Assembly: GCA_036345935.2 (NCBI GenBank)
Contig: JADWOT020000006.1
Coordinates: 10,886,519-10,950,518, forward strand
Reading direction: 5' to 3'
DNA: 64,000 nt
Source: Taenia hydatigena
Lineage: Eukaryota > Platyhelminthes > Cestoda > Cyclophyllidea > Taeniidae
The translations under genes and the position numbers were made by a program. Positions 15,001 through 28,200 of the stretch are shown in pieces. Position 1 is the first letter of the stretch. Each line of letters starts with the position of its first letter. Under the pieces are notes generated by a model that had not been told where the DNA came from, did no database searches, and was given only the letters and a program-made list of their open reading frames with translations.

Positions 15001-15999
15001 CTTACTAAAACGAGAAACTTTACGAAACACCCAGCAATTGTGTGGACTTGAAAAGCATAAGTGTAATGAATGCAGTTGAGCTTTTCATGCATCAGAAGCC
15101 GTGTTTAAAAAACACCGGTATTCATCCGACCATTTACACACCCTTTTAGAAACACACAAAAGGATATCTAAATAGCCACCTCTGTTTGGCTAATATCATT
15201 TAATCGTTTTATTATCTGAGCTGTGAATAAACAATACTACCTTTTCGCTATTCGGAGTGATAAGCATGTTTTTATCACCCGGGTAAAAAATTTTGTTCTC
15301 AATTCAACCAAAACTCAATGATAATGTTTGATGTTTCGCATAAGTAAGACCAAGGTAAGTTGGGGTTCGCAAAAGTACTGTTGTTCTGCTTCATGAGTAG
15401 CACCGAAAAAAATTCGGGGATCATTTCCGAGGTTTGATGTATGCATTATGAACCCGAAGCAGCGCGGTACTATGTAGTTTCTGGCACTAAATAGCTTCGC
15501 ACCTCCATTCTTCGCCTGGCAGAATCAAACTCACAAAGAGAATTTCTACTTTGGTGAATTGGAGCTACTTTAAGCATAGAAAGTAGGTCTCTTATTTATG
15601 CATTGCATACGATCATAGCCCTCTAATATTAAGTCAACTTTATAAATTAAGTAGCTGGTCAAATCAAACGCTTAATTATTTGCCTAAAAAAATACGAGAC
15701 CATCGTTCGTTTAGAGCGCAACACAGCAGCAAGGGCACAAGAGTTGCGAAAAAAAGTGCGAGATGACGAATGAAGTGCACGACTCGGCATTGTTGGTTTA
15801 ATAAGCCTTTTGCCAAAGCAGAACATGCACCAGAGACCCAGGTAAAGCCATATCCTTGCGAAATAAGGCGCCAATTCATAGATGGATTTTGACTACCTCA
15901 CTGTCACTAACCCGATTTTAAAAATCTAATACCATGTGATCTGTTTTAACTTCATATTTCTTTCTTTTCAGGAAAGATTCACACTAGTAGGCAATTATT
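1..15999. other. Gene-poor AT-rich region
   Basis: I see no open frame here that combines family-like sequence with good splice sites. The frames present are short, lie in all six frames, and often begin at non-ATG codons. By eye the plus strand is T/G-rich from about 1 to 9 kb and more A-rich from about 9 to 12 kb. In the gene part of the window, introns are T-rich on their sense strand, so 1-9 kb could be introns or UTR of a plus-strand gene whose exons lie outside. One plus-strand frame at 13048-13329 (93 codons, true ATG, preceded by an AG acceptor-like site) is the best stray candidate, but it matches no family I know. Confidence 0.5.
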
Positions 16000-16016
16000 A
16001 AAGAGCTGTCTTATAG

Positions 16017-16022
16017 TTTATT
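16017..16022 (-). terminator. Poly(A) signal AATAAA for the coiled-coil scaffold gene
   Basis: AATAAA reads on the minus strand about 230 nt beyond the stop codon at 16249-16251. It is the first canonical hexamer I noticed downstream. The assignment rests on motif and position only. Confidence 0.45.
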
Positions 16023-16248
16023 TGTCATGATCAAATTCAAAAGTACTTATCAGTTATTTACAGGTACAAGCAAAAAAAGTTCATGAAATAAAACATATAG
16101 AGATGCAGTGTTTGACGTCATAATTATGTCTATAATACTTTTACATTATGAAATACAATTAATACCATGAAGTGGGGTGGGAATCAGGCTTCATGAAGGT
16201 TATGTTCTAGCTGAGGTAATTATCGAAATACTGCTGGAAGAGACGGAT

Positions 16249-19200
16249 TCAGTTTTGAGCAGGTGGGTTCGCATTCTTCTCTAAAACAAAATGAAATACA
16301 GTTACTGCTTAAAAAATAAGTAGCAATACTTTTGAATACTTACCAGAAGTAGGTAATTGAACATTTTTCAAAAACATGTCCATATTTTCATAGCGCAGCA
16401 TTTTAATGGGACTGCCTTGCAGCTGGCCCTTTGTCGTCTCAGTGAGAGGCGCAGAAGCTGACTGACTAGTCAGTCGGGGAGGGGGAGCGGGCGGTGTTAC
16501 CTCGTCCGGACTGGGCAAGGCTGGAGCTGACTTCCGCCGAGCGCTCCTGAGATTGTCTTCTTCTAGAACGTAATTCAGCGGCAGAGGTTGGTCCTCTCCG
16601 TCAACATAAACCTGCATGTTGAATTTCACACGCACGTTTCTCTTGGACCTAGGCGCATTGGGATTTCTGAGTCTGCTAACGAGAACGGTGGACAGAGGGA
16701 GACGAAGTGGTTGAGGCAGATTTGCTGTGGTGTTGGAGATTTCGGGTGGCTCCTCATTTGCCACTGAAACATCAGGGATATCCGGTGTGGGTGTCGAATT
16801 GCGATTTGATTTTCGCGAAAAGCCCTCCGGCCAAATGGGCGAAATGTGAATGCCATTGAGAAGGAGTGCTTTAGCGGGTCCTTTAAACACAGGGGGGTCT
16901 CGAAACACACGTTTTCGTCTCTCGCGAAGGGCTTCTTGAATCTGAGTTTTAAAGAAATGCCAGGACTACAAAAAAATCCCAGTTTTGATCTAAAATTGTT
17001 CCACCTTATGTTAGATTCTGGGTACCATTCTATTCCTCCACTCGGAATATGAAGGCAGTTACATTGGTAGTATCACAGATTAAAAGAAGCAAAAACTGGA
17101 CCTAGAGAACGTGTGATGTATGCTTAGAAAGACCCTAGTAGAGTCAGAAAGGCTAGCTCACTGAGTATGGTAGTTTGCACAGAAAGAAATTGACCCGATC
17201 GGGGCAAGGTAACGGTGACTTTACTTGTGCATTTAGATACTCAAAATCAGAAGTCAATTTTACTTTTTCCTTTTAAGCAAACTTAACATTGCGCATAGAT
17301 AACTGACTAATCACTAGTCGAATCCTTTAAGATAAGCAGCCATTGGTTAAGGTAAGTGTTTCCTAAATTTAATATGCATGATAGATGCGCAGCGAGCACT
17401 GGAAGTTTCACAGACTACCTCTATACTGCGCATTCGCTCATCATGATCAGGTTGTAGCAGACGGATGGTGGCCATAAGTCGTTTCCTTTCGGCACTTCCA
17501 CTATCCGCAGCAGTCGGATTTAATACTCCTCCTAGTGATTGTAAGCGTTGCATTTGCTGCTCGTTTTGTCGGGTGTTTGAGTTCACTTTTGCCAACCTGC
17601 CCAAGTGGAAAGTATTTAATGGGAAGTAATTTGTTCAAAGTCGATGCATGCGATACAATAAAGTAATGTTATTTATCGACATCCTATTTTCAATGAAATA
17701 TAGCATTGAATTACTAAGGATGCTCTGCTAGAGATATTTGGGGAAACACGGTGAGCTTCATTGAACTCATTTAGATGCAACATCAAGTGGTTTTATTAAA
17801 TACAAGGCATTTGGAAAGAAAGTGCGAAAATGATGTCGTCGTGTTGGTTCGTTGTTTACCGTTTTAGTGTTGTAATTGTTCCATTTAGCCTAGCACTGCG
17901 CTCACGCAAGTCTGATAACTGTTCCAGCTGTTCTTCGAGAATCCTATAAAAAAGTAAAACAACATTTATGTCATTACATGACGATAACTTGCTTTACAGT
18001 CTGACAAGAAACACCGATTTGCAAAGTATGTTTTCATTTTTTGCAATTCAACAGACGGCTAAATGCTCATATGGTCATAATGATTGCCGATGCGTGACTT
18101 CTAAGCAAATGATATGTTGCTGCACTTAAAAAGAGCTCAATGTAGGGAGTGTGTTGAAGTGTATGAGCAACAAGCATCAATTACCGCGTTTCCTGTTCAG
18201 CAGAATCCATCTCGTTCTCCGCATGTTGCCAAATTGACTTTCGCAAGAGGGGATCACTTTCTACCGGGCAAAACATTTAAATTTCTAATAAAACTGCTCC
18301 ATAATCCGACACCTCTTACCACTTTATTGCAAAAAAAGTTTAGCTCACCACAGCAAAACTCAATAGCCGACGTTGCGAGTTGTAAGCGATCCTCAAGAGC
18401 ACTGACCATTTGAAGAGTGATTCGGCATCTACTCTTGAGCACATCATTGCCTGTCTCCTCAATGACACCCTCTAGGTCCGCCAACTGGCCAATCAAAGAA
18501 GACCACGTGGTCTGATAGGCCGCGAGTGCATTGTCAAGCAATTGTCTGTCCGAGCGCACCTTGTGTATCCTGGTGTCGTAGAATGGTTGGGCCTGCTGTA
18601 GGCCCTTTCTGCGCTCGTACTTCTTCAACTGCACCTAGAGATACAATGTAAAAAATTTGACAGCATCTGGATTGTGTTTTAAATGACCAATCAATGGGGG
18701 ATGGACACTTACAGCTATCTGCCTCTCACAGCACTGAACCTCCTTTGCGAAGATTGTTTTCAACTGCATTTGCTCCCGCTTCAAATCCGATAATGCGGCA
18801 CGAACTTGTTGCAATCCGTTTTTCGCACGAATAGCGGTCTCTCTTTGGAAATCTTTAATGTGTCAATAAGGTAGTTGGTGTTAATGAAGTGTCTTAATTA
18901 GTAACTTTTTTTCAAAAAGTTCTATTAATAGATTTTAACAAGCACGTCTTCCAGATTCGATTTATCGCGCCTCCCATTTCACTTATTTTTGATCCAACTG
19001 CAAAGCTAAATCAGAACTTGGCGACGGATTTTTTTATCTCACCTACCTGTCTTCCGAACCAATGAAATGCGAACTCCCAAAAACTTCTGCCATCCACTTT
19101 GACAAATGGGACTTCACTTATGCCAGTGAAATTGAATCGTGAAACGTAATGTTGTAGCAGGAAACTCGGACATATTTCTGGAAGGGTAGATAATCTTAAC

Positions 19201-22200
19201 AGTGTGTCTATCCCCAAACCTGGTGTAAATGACAGACATCTGTACACAACTTGGCTGATATCGGCTGATGCATTTTATAACGCTACAATGAACCCTACAT
19301 CCAAAACGTTTCATTAATCATGTAATCGTCATTTGCATGCACTAAATATTAGTTATTTTTGGCCAAATGCGTTAACCTGCCTTACCCCTTTGGCCTCTAT
19401 ACTGTAATACTAAAGAAAATGGAGTTGTATGCAGACTGTCGAAGACTTGTGTAGTATTCACCAATCTCGGCTGCTAGAGTTGCACTTGATTGTAATAATT
19501 AACCTCCACTTCGATTGCTTTTATGAAAGCATCCTACTTTGGCTTTGTGTTTATGCATACAAGTGAAAATCAAATAATGTCCATTTAAGAGCTCCCCCAG
19601 ACAAGAGTGATTGCCACCACACTGACTGCAATCCAAAGCAACCGTTCACACCTTTCAGCTACCTATAGAAAGCCAATAAATTTTGGCAATAAGATAGGAC
19701 TTCGTAGGGGTCGTATGTGCACCTGTAAGTTGCGGTGACAGTCCCATGAGTCGAAAGGCACTGACAAAGGATTCTTCGCGAACCCCAGAGGCCCTCAGCA
19801 CCTGGAAGAGGGTGACCAGGTAGTTGACGTGCGACTCCGCGTCCATTTCCCGGCCTCGCTGGGGGCAGTGAAGGTCTGCGCACTGCAACTGACCACTGTC
19901 CGGTGTGCTATGCGAATAAGAGCCAGATTCCAGTCAATCATAACCACCGTGCCTCGCGACCCAAGCTATACTTCATTAAGTGCTCTGCGCTAGTAACGTT
20001 GTTTTGATTTATGCCACTAAAAGATAGAGCCGAGCTAAAAACACGTTCACCTTTTTAATAGAAAATCGTGACTCGAATTCTTAGCATAGTGCGTACAGAA
20101 ATGGCAGAGGAATTCTAACTCATTCACTGTTTCAACGGTACCCTGTGTCATGCATCTTTGCTTGAAAGCTAAACAGGTTTTTAACCTGTGGAACATGAGC
20201 AGAAGCACACGTATCTGGGATGTAATTGATAAGATGTGTATTTTGTGCCATCATTTGTTTGACAAGTAAATCAAACTTGCAGGCTTAATTAGTGATGCCA
20301 TATTCGTGAAATTGCATACAGTATCAAAGCGTTTGCTGAACATGACATGAACTTGCCTCAGTTTTCTTTCCACATGTAAAGTTGCGTGAGTGACGTCTGG
20401 TAGTTGGACTGAAGGTTGATCACGGTTAATAAGGAGAAAATTCTGCGAATGCTGCTGGCCTTGGCGTAGCTGATGGTGCTCGATGAGAGCTGTATTTGGC
20501 AAGAAATAACAGTTAGCGGTCAATGAAGTGAAAAAAGGAACTAAGTGTAGTACTCCAAAATCAAATCAACTTAAGTGGATACTCTAACAAGACGGTGAGC
20601 TTTTGTCTATAGGCCTATTTTAAAAAACATCTCACATACCTACTGAGGTAGCTCATGAAATAACCATTCTCAGTTTTTTTGGGAGAAACCGCCTCTTTTG
20701 GGAAGTACTAAAATTAAACTTAAAATACGAACGACCTTTTTCAAATCAAGGTATACGGATGCAATAGAATTGGTTTTTCTGTAGAAAACAAGGTAATACT
20801 TTGATCGAAATAATGCAATAGCGTCCTGCCGCCGTGACGCCCACGATATTTCGATCTACTGAACATAGATGTGATCTACAAACGCCCCAATTTCAGCTAG
20901 AGGTGTCCGCTAAGCATTCAGTCTAATGCCGTGCAGAGTGAATATTGTTATGTACTTTAGTGCTCTCCATAGTGATAAATTCCCACCAAAAATTGATGTA
21001 CAAAGTGCATGTGCTACGTAAGATATTTTCTTTAAGCATGTTGAAACAGCTTAGCAGATGTTTTTGCTACTTCCTATCCTCAAAGAAATAGTGGTAGCTG
21101 TAGTAAGTCCCACCAACCTAACAAAGACTTCCGTTCATAGTTAATTCCTAAATAAACTGTCACAATTTACTCTTGAGGAATTTAAGGTGCAACTGCGTAT
21201 ATAAGAGATGTCGGGTTCAATTTCTTAGCTAAATTCCATTCTATCTCAAATTATTAGAGAAAATCCTCAATCTTTATTGTTGAAAATGAAAGGCAAATAA
21301 GTTTGGACTAAAACATGTACATGCTCATGCAAGTGTGTTAAAATTCAGAGGTTCTTTAATGAGCTAAAAAATGCGTTATTTGAACCTACATGGCCGATAC
21401 TATCAATTTGCCAGCTCTGCCTTACCTACAATCTTGGTTGAACATACTTGAAACAGATGTTTGAACTAAACCAGTGATCCCTTCCGACGTGTTCACGCAA
21501 AATAACGGATGGAATACCATAACTGTTTTTGTCTGAATTAATTACAATCGCTTTCACCCGCACATGCGCCGACGGTTGTCTATAAGTGAATGCTGAAGGA
21601 TTTGTGTTCTCACTTTTTGGACAAGGTCGGAGCGAGTCGTGTAAGCATCGTGTAACTGAGGGAGGAAGAGTGGGAGAAGAGGAGGACATTTTCATTTACC
21701 TTGATGGAGTTCAGGCGGACAAGTGCAAACCAACTCCCCAGGTCGATGTGCCGGTGTCGCTACCGTCGCTGCTGATGTTGTCGTCACTGACGTCCGCTGC
21801 TGCTGTCCTGCATCACAGGCGCTGGAGCCGTGGACGTGCGCATGTGCATGGCCTGGACGTGTTGACGGCATCAATACTGCTGCTGGCGCAATGACACCCG
21901 AAATGGGCTGGAGAAGACCAATTGGGCGTCACAGCAGCCGATGTTACAGTTTCATAAATTACATTTTTCCAAAAAATATCGATGGTAGTTAATTTACTGC
22001 AATGTTAAGGATACGTGTGATGAAGCTGATAGGCCATCGACCAAAGTTTGGTTATGTTGCAAGTAAGGTCTATTAGTACTATTAACTATTCCACATGATT
22101 TTTAGAAATTTATTAACGTAGATGAGTATGTTCTTGTCTCATTTATGTTCACTTTAGATCGAGAAGCAGTGGCATCATAAAATGAATGTAAGCTGCCCAA

Positions 22201-25200
22201 TCCATGTCACCGTAATTACGGTGCAAGGAATAGGACAATGTGAAGGCGGCACATCGTTATTAATCCACAGTCCTAACAATCCCAAAATGATGTTACAAAA
22301 TGCAGACTATATATGGCTGCATAAATATCGCAGTCAAATCCTGTTTTATGACCTGCCAGCGCAAGTTGTCAACATTGAATTTTTTAATTTTAAATTTGCG
22401 TTTATGAGGAAAGGCAAAGAAAAACCGTTAATTTTGACTCAATTTTCCATGCCTTTTGAATCCATGGGAGCCTTTTATTAATTACCAGTAGTTGCTCCAA
22501 GCATTAAACACATTAGTAACAGCTATGCAAAAAAAACATTGGACTACTTTTCGTTACCAGCAGCACGAATGATCGTCTCTACTCCTCCGGGATGTTTTTA
22601 GGCGAGCATTCTTTTTTTATGACAATAGAAGTCCTCCTTTACGATATCATGAGTATTTAAATTTATTTATGTCTCCTAAACTTCATGAGGCATCGTATGC
22701 TGGAGTGGCTTATAACTTGCCTGTGAGGAATGTTGTTGTTGCTGCTGTTGAATTATTTGATGGATCTGATGCTGTTGAAGGAAGGTGTGGTTCGAGGGAA
22801 TTGCGTAGAGGACAGCCGGTTGGTTCTGGGCCTTTCGGTGAGGATCTGAATAAAAAGATAAATAAAATGATCCACTGAAATGGAATAAAGTATGAAAACA
22901 GACACCTTAGCGAAGGTATTATGGAATATAGCTCCTTATCAATGGGGGCTATTGTGGCGTATACATCAAGGGATAGAATTAATTTAATCATGTTCCAATG
23001 GATGGGGTGAAGGGATAATGCATTTCTGAAAAGGATACATTTTTGGCATGCAAATTCGTCTCTTGCAATTATGTGCTAAATACCAGTGACGGATATCTCC
23101 AGGATCTTGGTGCTTTGAAGTAAAAGTGCTATTTATCAATGCAGTGGTTGGCAAGACTGCTCTGCCAATTTGCATTGCGTTCTCGATCGAAATAATTCAA
23201 CTATATGCTGATACTTGTCAAAAATTCATGAGCTTGCTCTTTTATGGTGTTGAAATGCAAGTGCTGCGACAGGATTATGTCGGACTCCAACACAGCAGGA
23301 GTTAGCTCCCCATTCATTCAGAAATACTCTAGCAATGAATCCTAACGCCCATTAATTGGACCGCCTTTTACACTATTAAGTTCAATTATTCTAATCATAA
23401 TCATTCGGATCTGCCTAGCTGTGAACAGACTTTACATATTTTAGCATTGCCCTTTCAGTATTGGGTAATTTGTGACGTCTAGAAATAGGCTTCTCATATT
23501 ATCCGCCGAATTCATCCAATTGATGGCATGAGTTTTAAGGGTAGCACAAATGATGTTAGATCATAACAGCCCCAGAGGCTGCAAGTCTAATACAAAAGAT
23601 TTTACGAGAACGGTTTATCATGGTAGTTTAAATACGATGGCAGTATTTCGAACAGTACGTGTATTGTGCATATTTTAATTTATTGCAATCGGCCACTTTA
23701 GCGATCTCCTCTTTGGTTTGCTGACTGTTCAAGTTTAGATGTTCCTACTAAAACGCACTTGTAAGAGATGTACAATCTCTAATTCCGAAAGGCATCAACA
23801 ATAATGCTTCCTTCCAGATATTGAGAAAAATCATTTCATGGGTAAGAAAATCCGATCCAGGTGAAACGTGAACTGCAAGTGTAAGCTAGTGGGATTAACG
23901 CACCAGACTGGGTGGGCTGGTAGGCGATGAGAGTGTAGGTTTGGTTTCCCTGATGACCTTGGGCTCCCGCCGTCGTAGCAGTCGCTGCGGTTGCCTGGCC
24001 AATCACCTTGGTCATCTCGGTGCGACGGACGCTGCCGTAGTGTGAGTCGATAGGCCTCTGCGTGGGTGGCGAGGTGACTCCCAAACGGCCGGTGAGGAGT
24101 GTCTTCTGCTGCGCTACTGCTGCTACTCTCGACTTTCGACCCAAGCTGGCGGCTACACCCACTCCTACCACCATACCCGGTGCAGTGGACGCCGTGGGGA
24201 TTCTTGAGGCGAGACTACTACTGCTACCTCCGCCACTAGCACCAGCAGCTGTAGCACCTCCATTGACGAGTGGCGTGCTTCGTTTCGCTTCCGCAAGTGA
24301 TTTAGGGATGGACGACATTTGGTTGTTTTGTGGCTTCTTTGTTTCTGATGGCTGAACGGCATCAACTATGCTAGAAGCACTTGAGGTCTGCAAGCGGCAA
24401 AGGCGACCATGCTTACACTTACTGAAGGGCACAACTCCTGTTCTAACTAGCTGCACACACCCTTGCGATAAAAAGTGCGTCATCAGTTTAGCGCAAATAT
24501 ACACAAGGCACAAATCCATTAAAAACTCATGATTTTCATTTTATACTTAATTTTACTAGGATCCATACATTGCAGCTAATTCAAATCGAGGCGGCACCAC
24601 ATAAGTGCACTTCACTAGACAAGGAGATCTTCGGTCAATGAATCTGCAATGTAATTGTTTAAAGAATTTCCTATTTGTTGCAAAACGATTCTTCGGGCTT
24701 TGGTTTTAAGTGCGTTAGCATATGATAATCCCCGTCGCAATGCAGGCATGGACTTCTTGGGGGCTAGGTTTCGCATGTCTTTAATTTTGAAGGTCACGCT
24801 TCTCAGACTTACATCACGACGACAAACACTATATTCATCTTAAAGCATTAAAATCTTTTTGTTCCATTTTGAGGCATTTTGAACTAAGCTAACAACTGTC
24901 ATCTCCTTAAACGAGACTTTTTACATTCTTCGTAACTATTCCAATCACAGATGCCAGGTGAATTTTTACCCCAACTTTTGTTCCTTGACTTTCCTGTAGT
25001 TTGGTCGAACAGTTACCCAGTATTTACTTAGTGCGACTTTGGTGTACTACTGCATTTAAAAGTGGTGAACGATCGAATGAATAAGTGCTGTCACTTGTTT
25101 TGTGCTACTTCTCAGGCATCTTATCGCATTAAATTTTAAGGCAAACGACTTGGCAGTAAATCATTGGGTAGGAAATTTAACGCCATTTCGCCCTAAGCAG

Positions 25201-28200
25201 ACGGTAAGCAGAGGATAAAAGTGGGAGCTCGAATGGCGAGCATAAAGTTACGCACTCCTATGCTCACAGCATTCTTCAAACACGATGTTGTACACACAAG
25301 CCTATAGCCAGCTTGTGGCGGATTAAGCTTGTGTGACTGAACAGACCACTGGACTCAATAAAATTGGCATTCTCTCACCCAAACGAAACAAATTTTGTTA
25401 TTAATTCCATTAAAATTACCCCGATCACTAAATTTCCATGAGCATGCGCATCCCAGAGGGAACATTCAACTGTCATCCTAATTATTTTCCATTTTGAGAT
25501 CATTTTCACTAGAATAGGGGAAATACTCTCGTTAATGCACTTGCAAAATGTGCAAAACGCAAGCACCACCCGTAAACTGACAACGTCTCTGATGGGCATA
25601 GGAGGAGAGTTGTCTATAAGCCATTTGGCAGTAAGTAAAATTCGAGCATCAGTGTTGATTTGGCTGCCTAAATTTGTCAGAGTGCGAATCATCTGGTAAG
25701 CTTAAGAGCTAGACATTTGATCATACTTAACTTGAATGCTCTACAGATTATAAACAGCTCCTAAAAAATTACTATTTAGCAATGAAAGGAAATTTAATTC
25801 AGCGAAACGACTGAATGGTAAATTACCTGCTCTCATACTTCACGACTCCGACTTGTTAGGGAGATGCGTAATACTATTCACAATAATCTAGATTCCAATC
25901 ACAATTTTAGCAGCAGAGGCATGCATGGACAGACACTATCTTGTCCTCCCGATATTCCACCGGTTTTTGAGGATAGCATTCAACTAGTTGCCCCACATTG
26001 TAGACATGGGTGTTACGGACTAAAACCTCAAAGAAGCGTAAACCCTTTTATCTTTTGCATTAAGCCTTTTTGCATAAAATCGGGCTAACTATTAGTCACC
26101 CAGATGGATAGGTCTTACTATTTGTGCATTTGGGAAAGGTTAGGGTTAGTGGAAAGTGAGGGCCAACTACTTTAACTGTGAAGCTACAAGATAAGGATTA
26201 TTTGTTTTAAAGTATCGTGCCAAAGAAACCGAAATATGATAATCTTCATCTCAGGTGAATTTGAGTAAGTCTCAGACTGACTGAAAGTGATAGGTCAGAA
26301 AATAAGATGAGCTCCTCACGACAACTTAAAGTATCAAAAAGTGCCAAATCCAGATCATCCATGAGTCATATAAACTAAAGATGCTTAATTCTGTGGCACT
26401 TTTGAGTGGGTCGTGAATGCTAATTATGCGAAAATTATGGGTACCACGGCGTTTCACAATGAAAGCATAATTAGCCGACAGTCTGAAACAAAGGCAACAA
26501 TATTTACAAATTTTCTAACAAAAGATGTTCACCTATCAGATACTGATAGCTTACTTGAATGGCTTTAATCCATGACAGACCAAATCAATTGGCAAGATAA
26601 GTTCCTACACAAAATATCAAAACTTCAGAAAACGATTATATCTTCCGTGTTAGCACTTGCGTGGGTTAAATCTTGTCGCCCGAAGAATAGGCGCTTCCCA
26701 CTTTGACGTGCCTATTGGACAGCACGAGTGTACAGCCGAAGCGTCTGTGCCGTTCTGATTGGGCGGAGAATTAGCGATTGATTAGAGCTATAGGCCAATC
26801 AAAATCCAAGTAGGCAATTGCGTTTGCATTCTCGCGGACATGGGAGATGCGCAGGTAGGATTTTGAGCAACAATCAATCGGCTCCACCTACCGGTCATGT
26901 CTGACACGTTGCCGTGCACCACAAAGACATTTTTTATCCATTTGTGCTAAGCTTCCTCCCCACTCCTCCTTCACTTAGGAGATTATTTATATGCGCGATT
27001 ACTCTACGCATTTATATTAATCTGAAAACACTAATCACAATGGAATTGGGGACGCGAAATAAGCTGCAACGTAATGATAATGTTATTAGGCAATCGTAAT
27101 TTATCAGTACAATCTACTTTTTAATTTGGAGCCCCAAACTCTCGTTGATTATAGTTAAGTACCACTATAAAAATACTGACGATTTATTTACTGATACCAT
27201 ATTTTAAAATACACAGATAAAAATAATTAAGAGGACTATGTCACCGGAAAGTCAACAAGCCTTACTGTACTTCTGCGGTTCAAGCATGTACTCTGCGTTG
27301 GTACTTTACTGCCGTGGACATAACGTACGAACAAATACTTCTCCACTTTCTACTATTCGAGGCATTTTCTTATAAATACCATTCGCAATGGTAAGGCTTC
27401 CAATAACATAACTCTAGTGATATAAAATAAAAAATGTTGTTTGCTACTTTCAAACTGTAAGTAAAAATATGTGAGCTTTGCCAGCAAATGGATCAGTAGG
27501 CCTCATTATACAAAAGGAAATAATTCAGCTGATAGTGGTTTATGCATTGCCACATTGAATTGCTGAATAAGTTTTTCGGTACAGTAAAATATGATAGGTT
27601 TATACTGCGAAAATTATCTAAAATGATTGACCTGAGAGAAAAATTCGTACTCTTACGGGATCAGGAATTCAAAAGAACATGGTGCGATTTGAGGTTATTG
27701 CAAAGAGAATCATTTAGCCTTTATCTTAAAATAGGTCAAACTACGAGTATACGAAAGAATGATGCAAGCGCGTAAATCCTCAAAAAGATCCATTTATTCG
27801 CAATAACTGTCAAATGAAATGGTTTGTTCTTGTTGAGTTCCGGAGTTCATTGAGTAGCAGGGTAGGCAGAATAATTCGACGGGTAAACTACAAACCAGAC
27901 TACGATCGCAACACAAATGGATGTTATTGGCTAACACATGAAGTTGGTCGCATTCGAATTGGTCTTGCTGTTGTTGACTTGGGAAAAAGTGTTCTATCCT
28001 ATACAGACGGCATTTAAGTTGGTTTAAAAACTATTAAGAAGGTAGAGATATCGACAAACTCACTCACATCAATTCCTCTTTGCTTCAAACCTACCAAATG
28101 TGACTGCAGACCAGGGTGGAGACCTCGAGTTTTCAACGCGGTTAAAAATCTTTCCGAAATTGTAAGCATCACCGTAAGTAGCTGTAGTATAACATTCTCA

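Noticed and set aside
15659..15879. Hydrophobic minus-strand frames downstream of the scaffold gene
   Set aside because: They lie past the stop codon and likely poly(A) site, begin without a good start or acceptor, and match nothing known.
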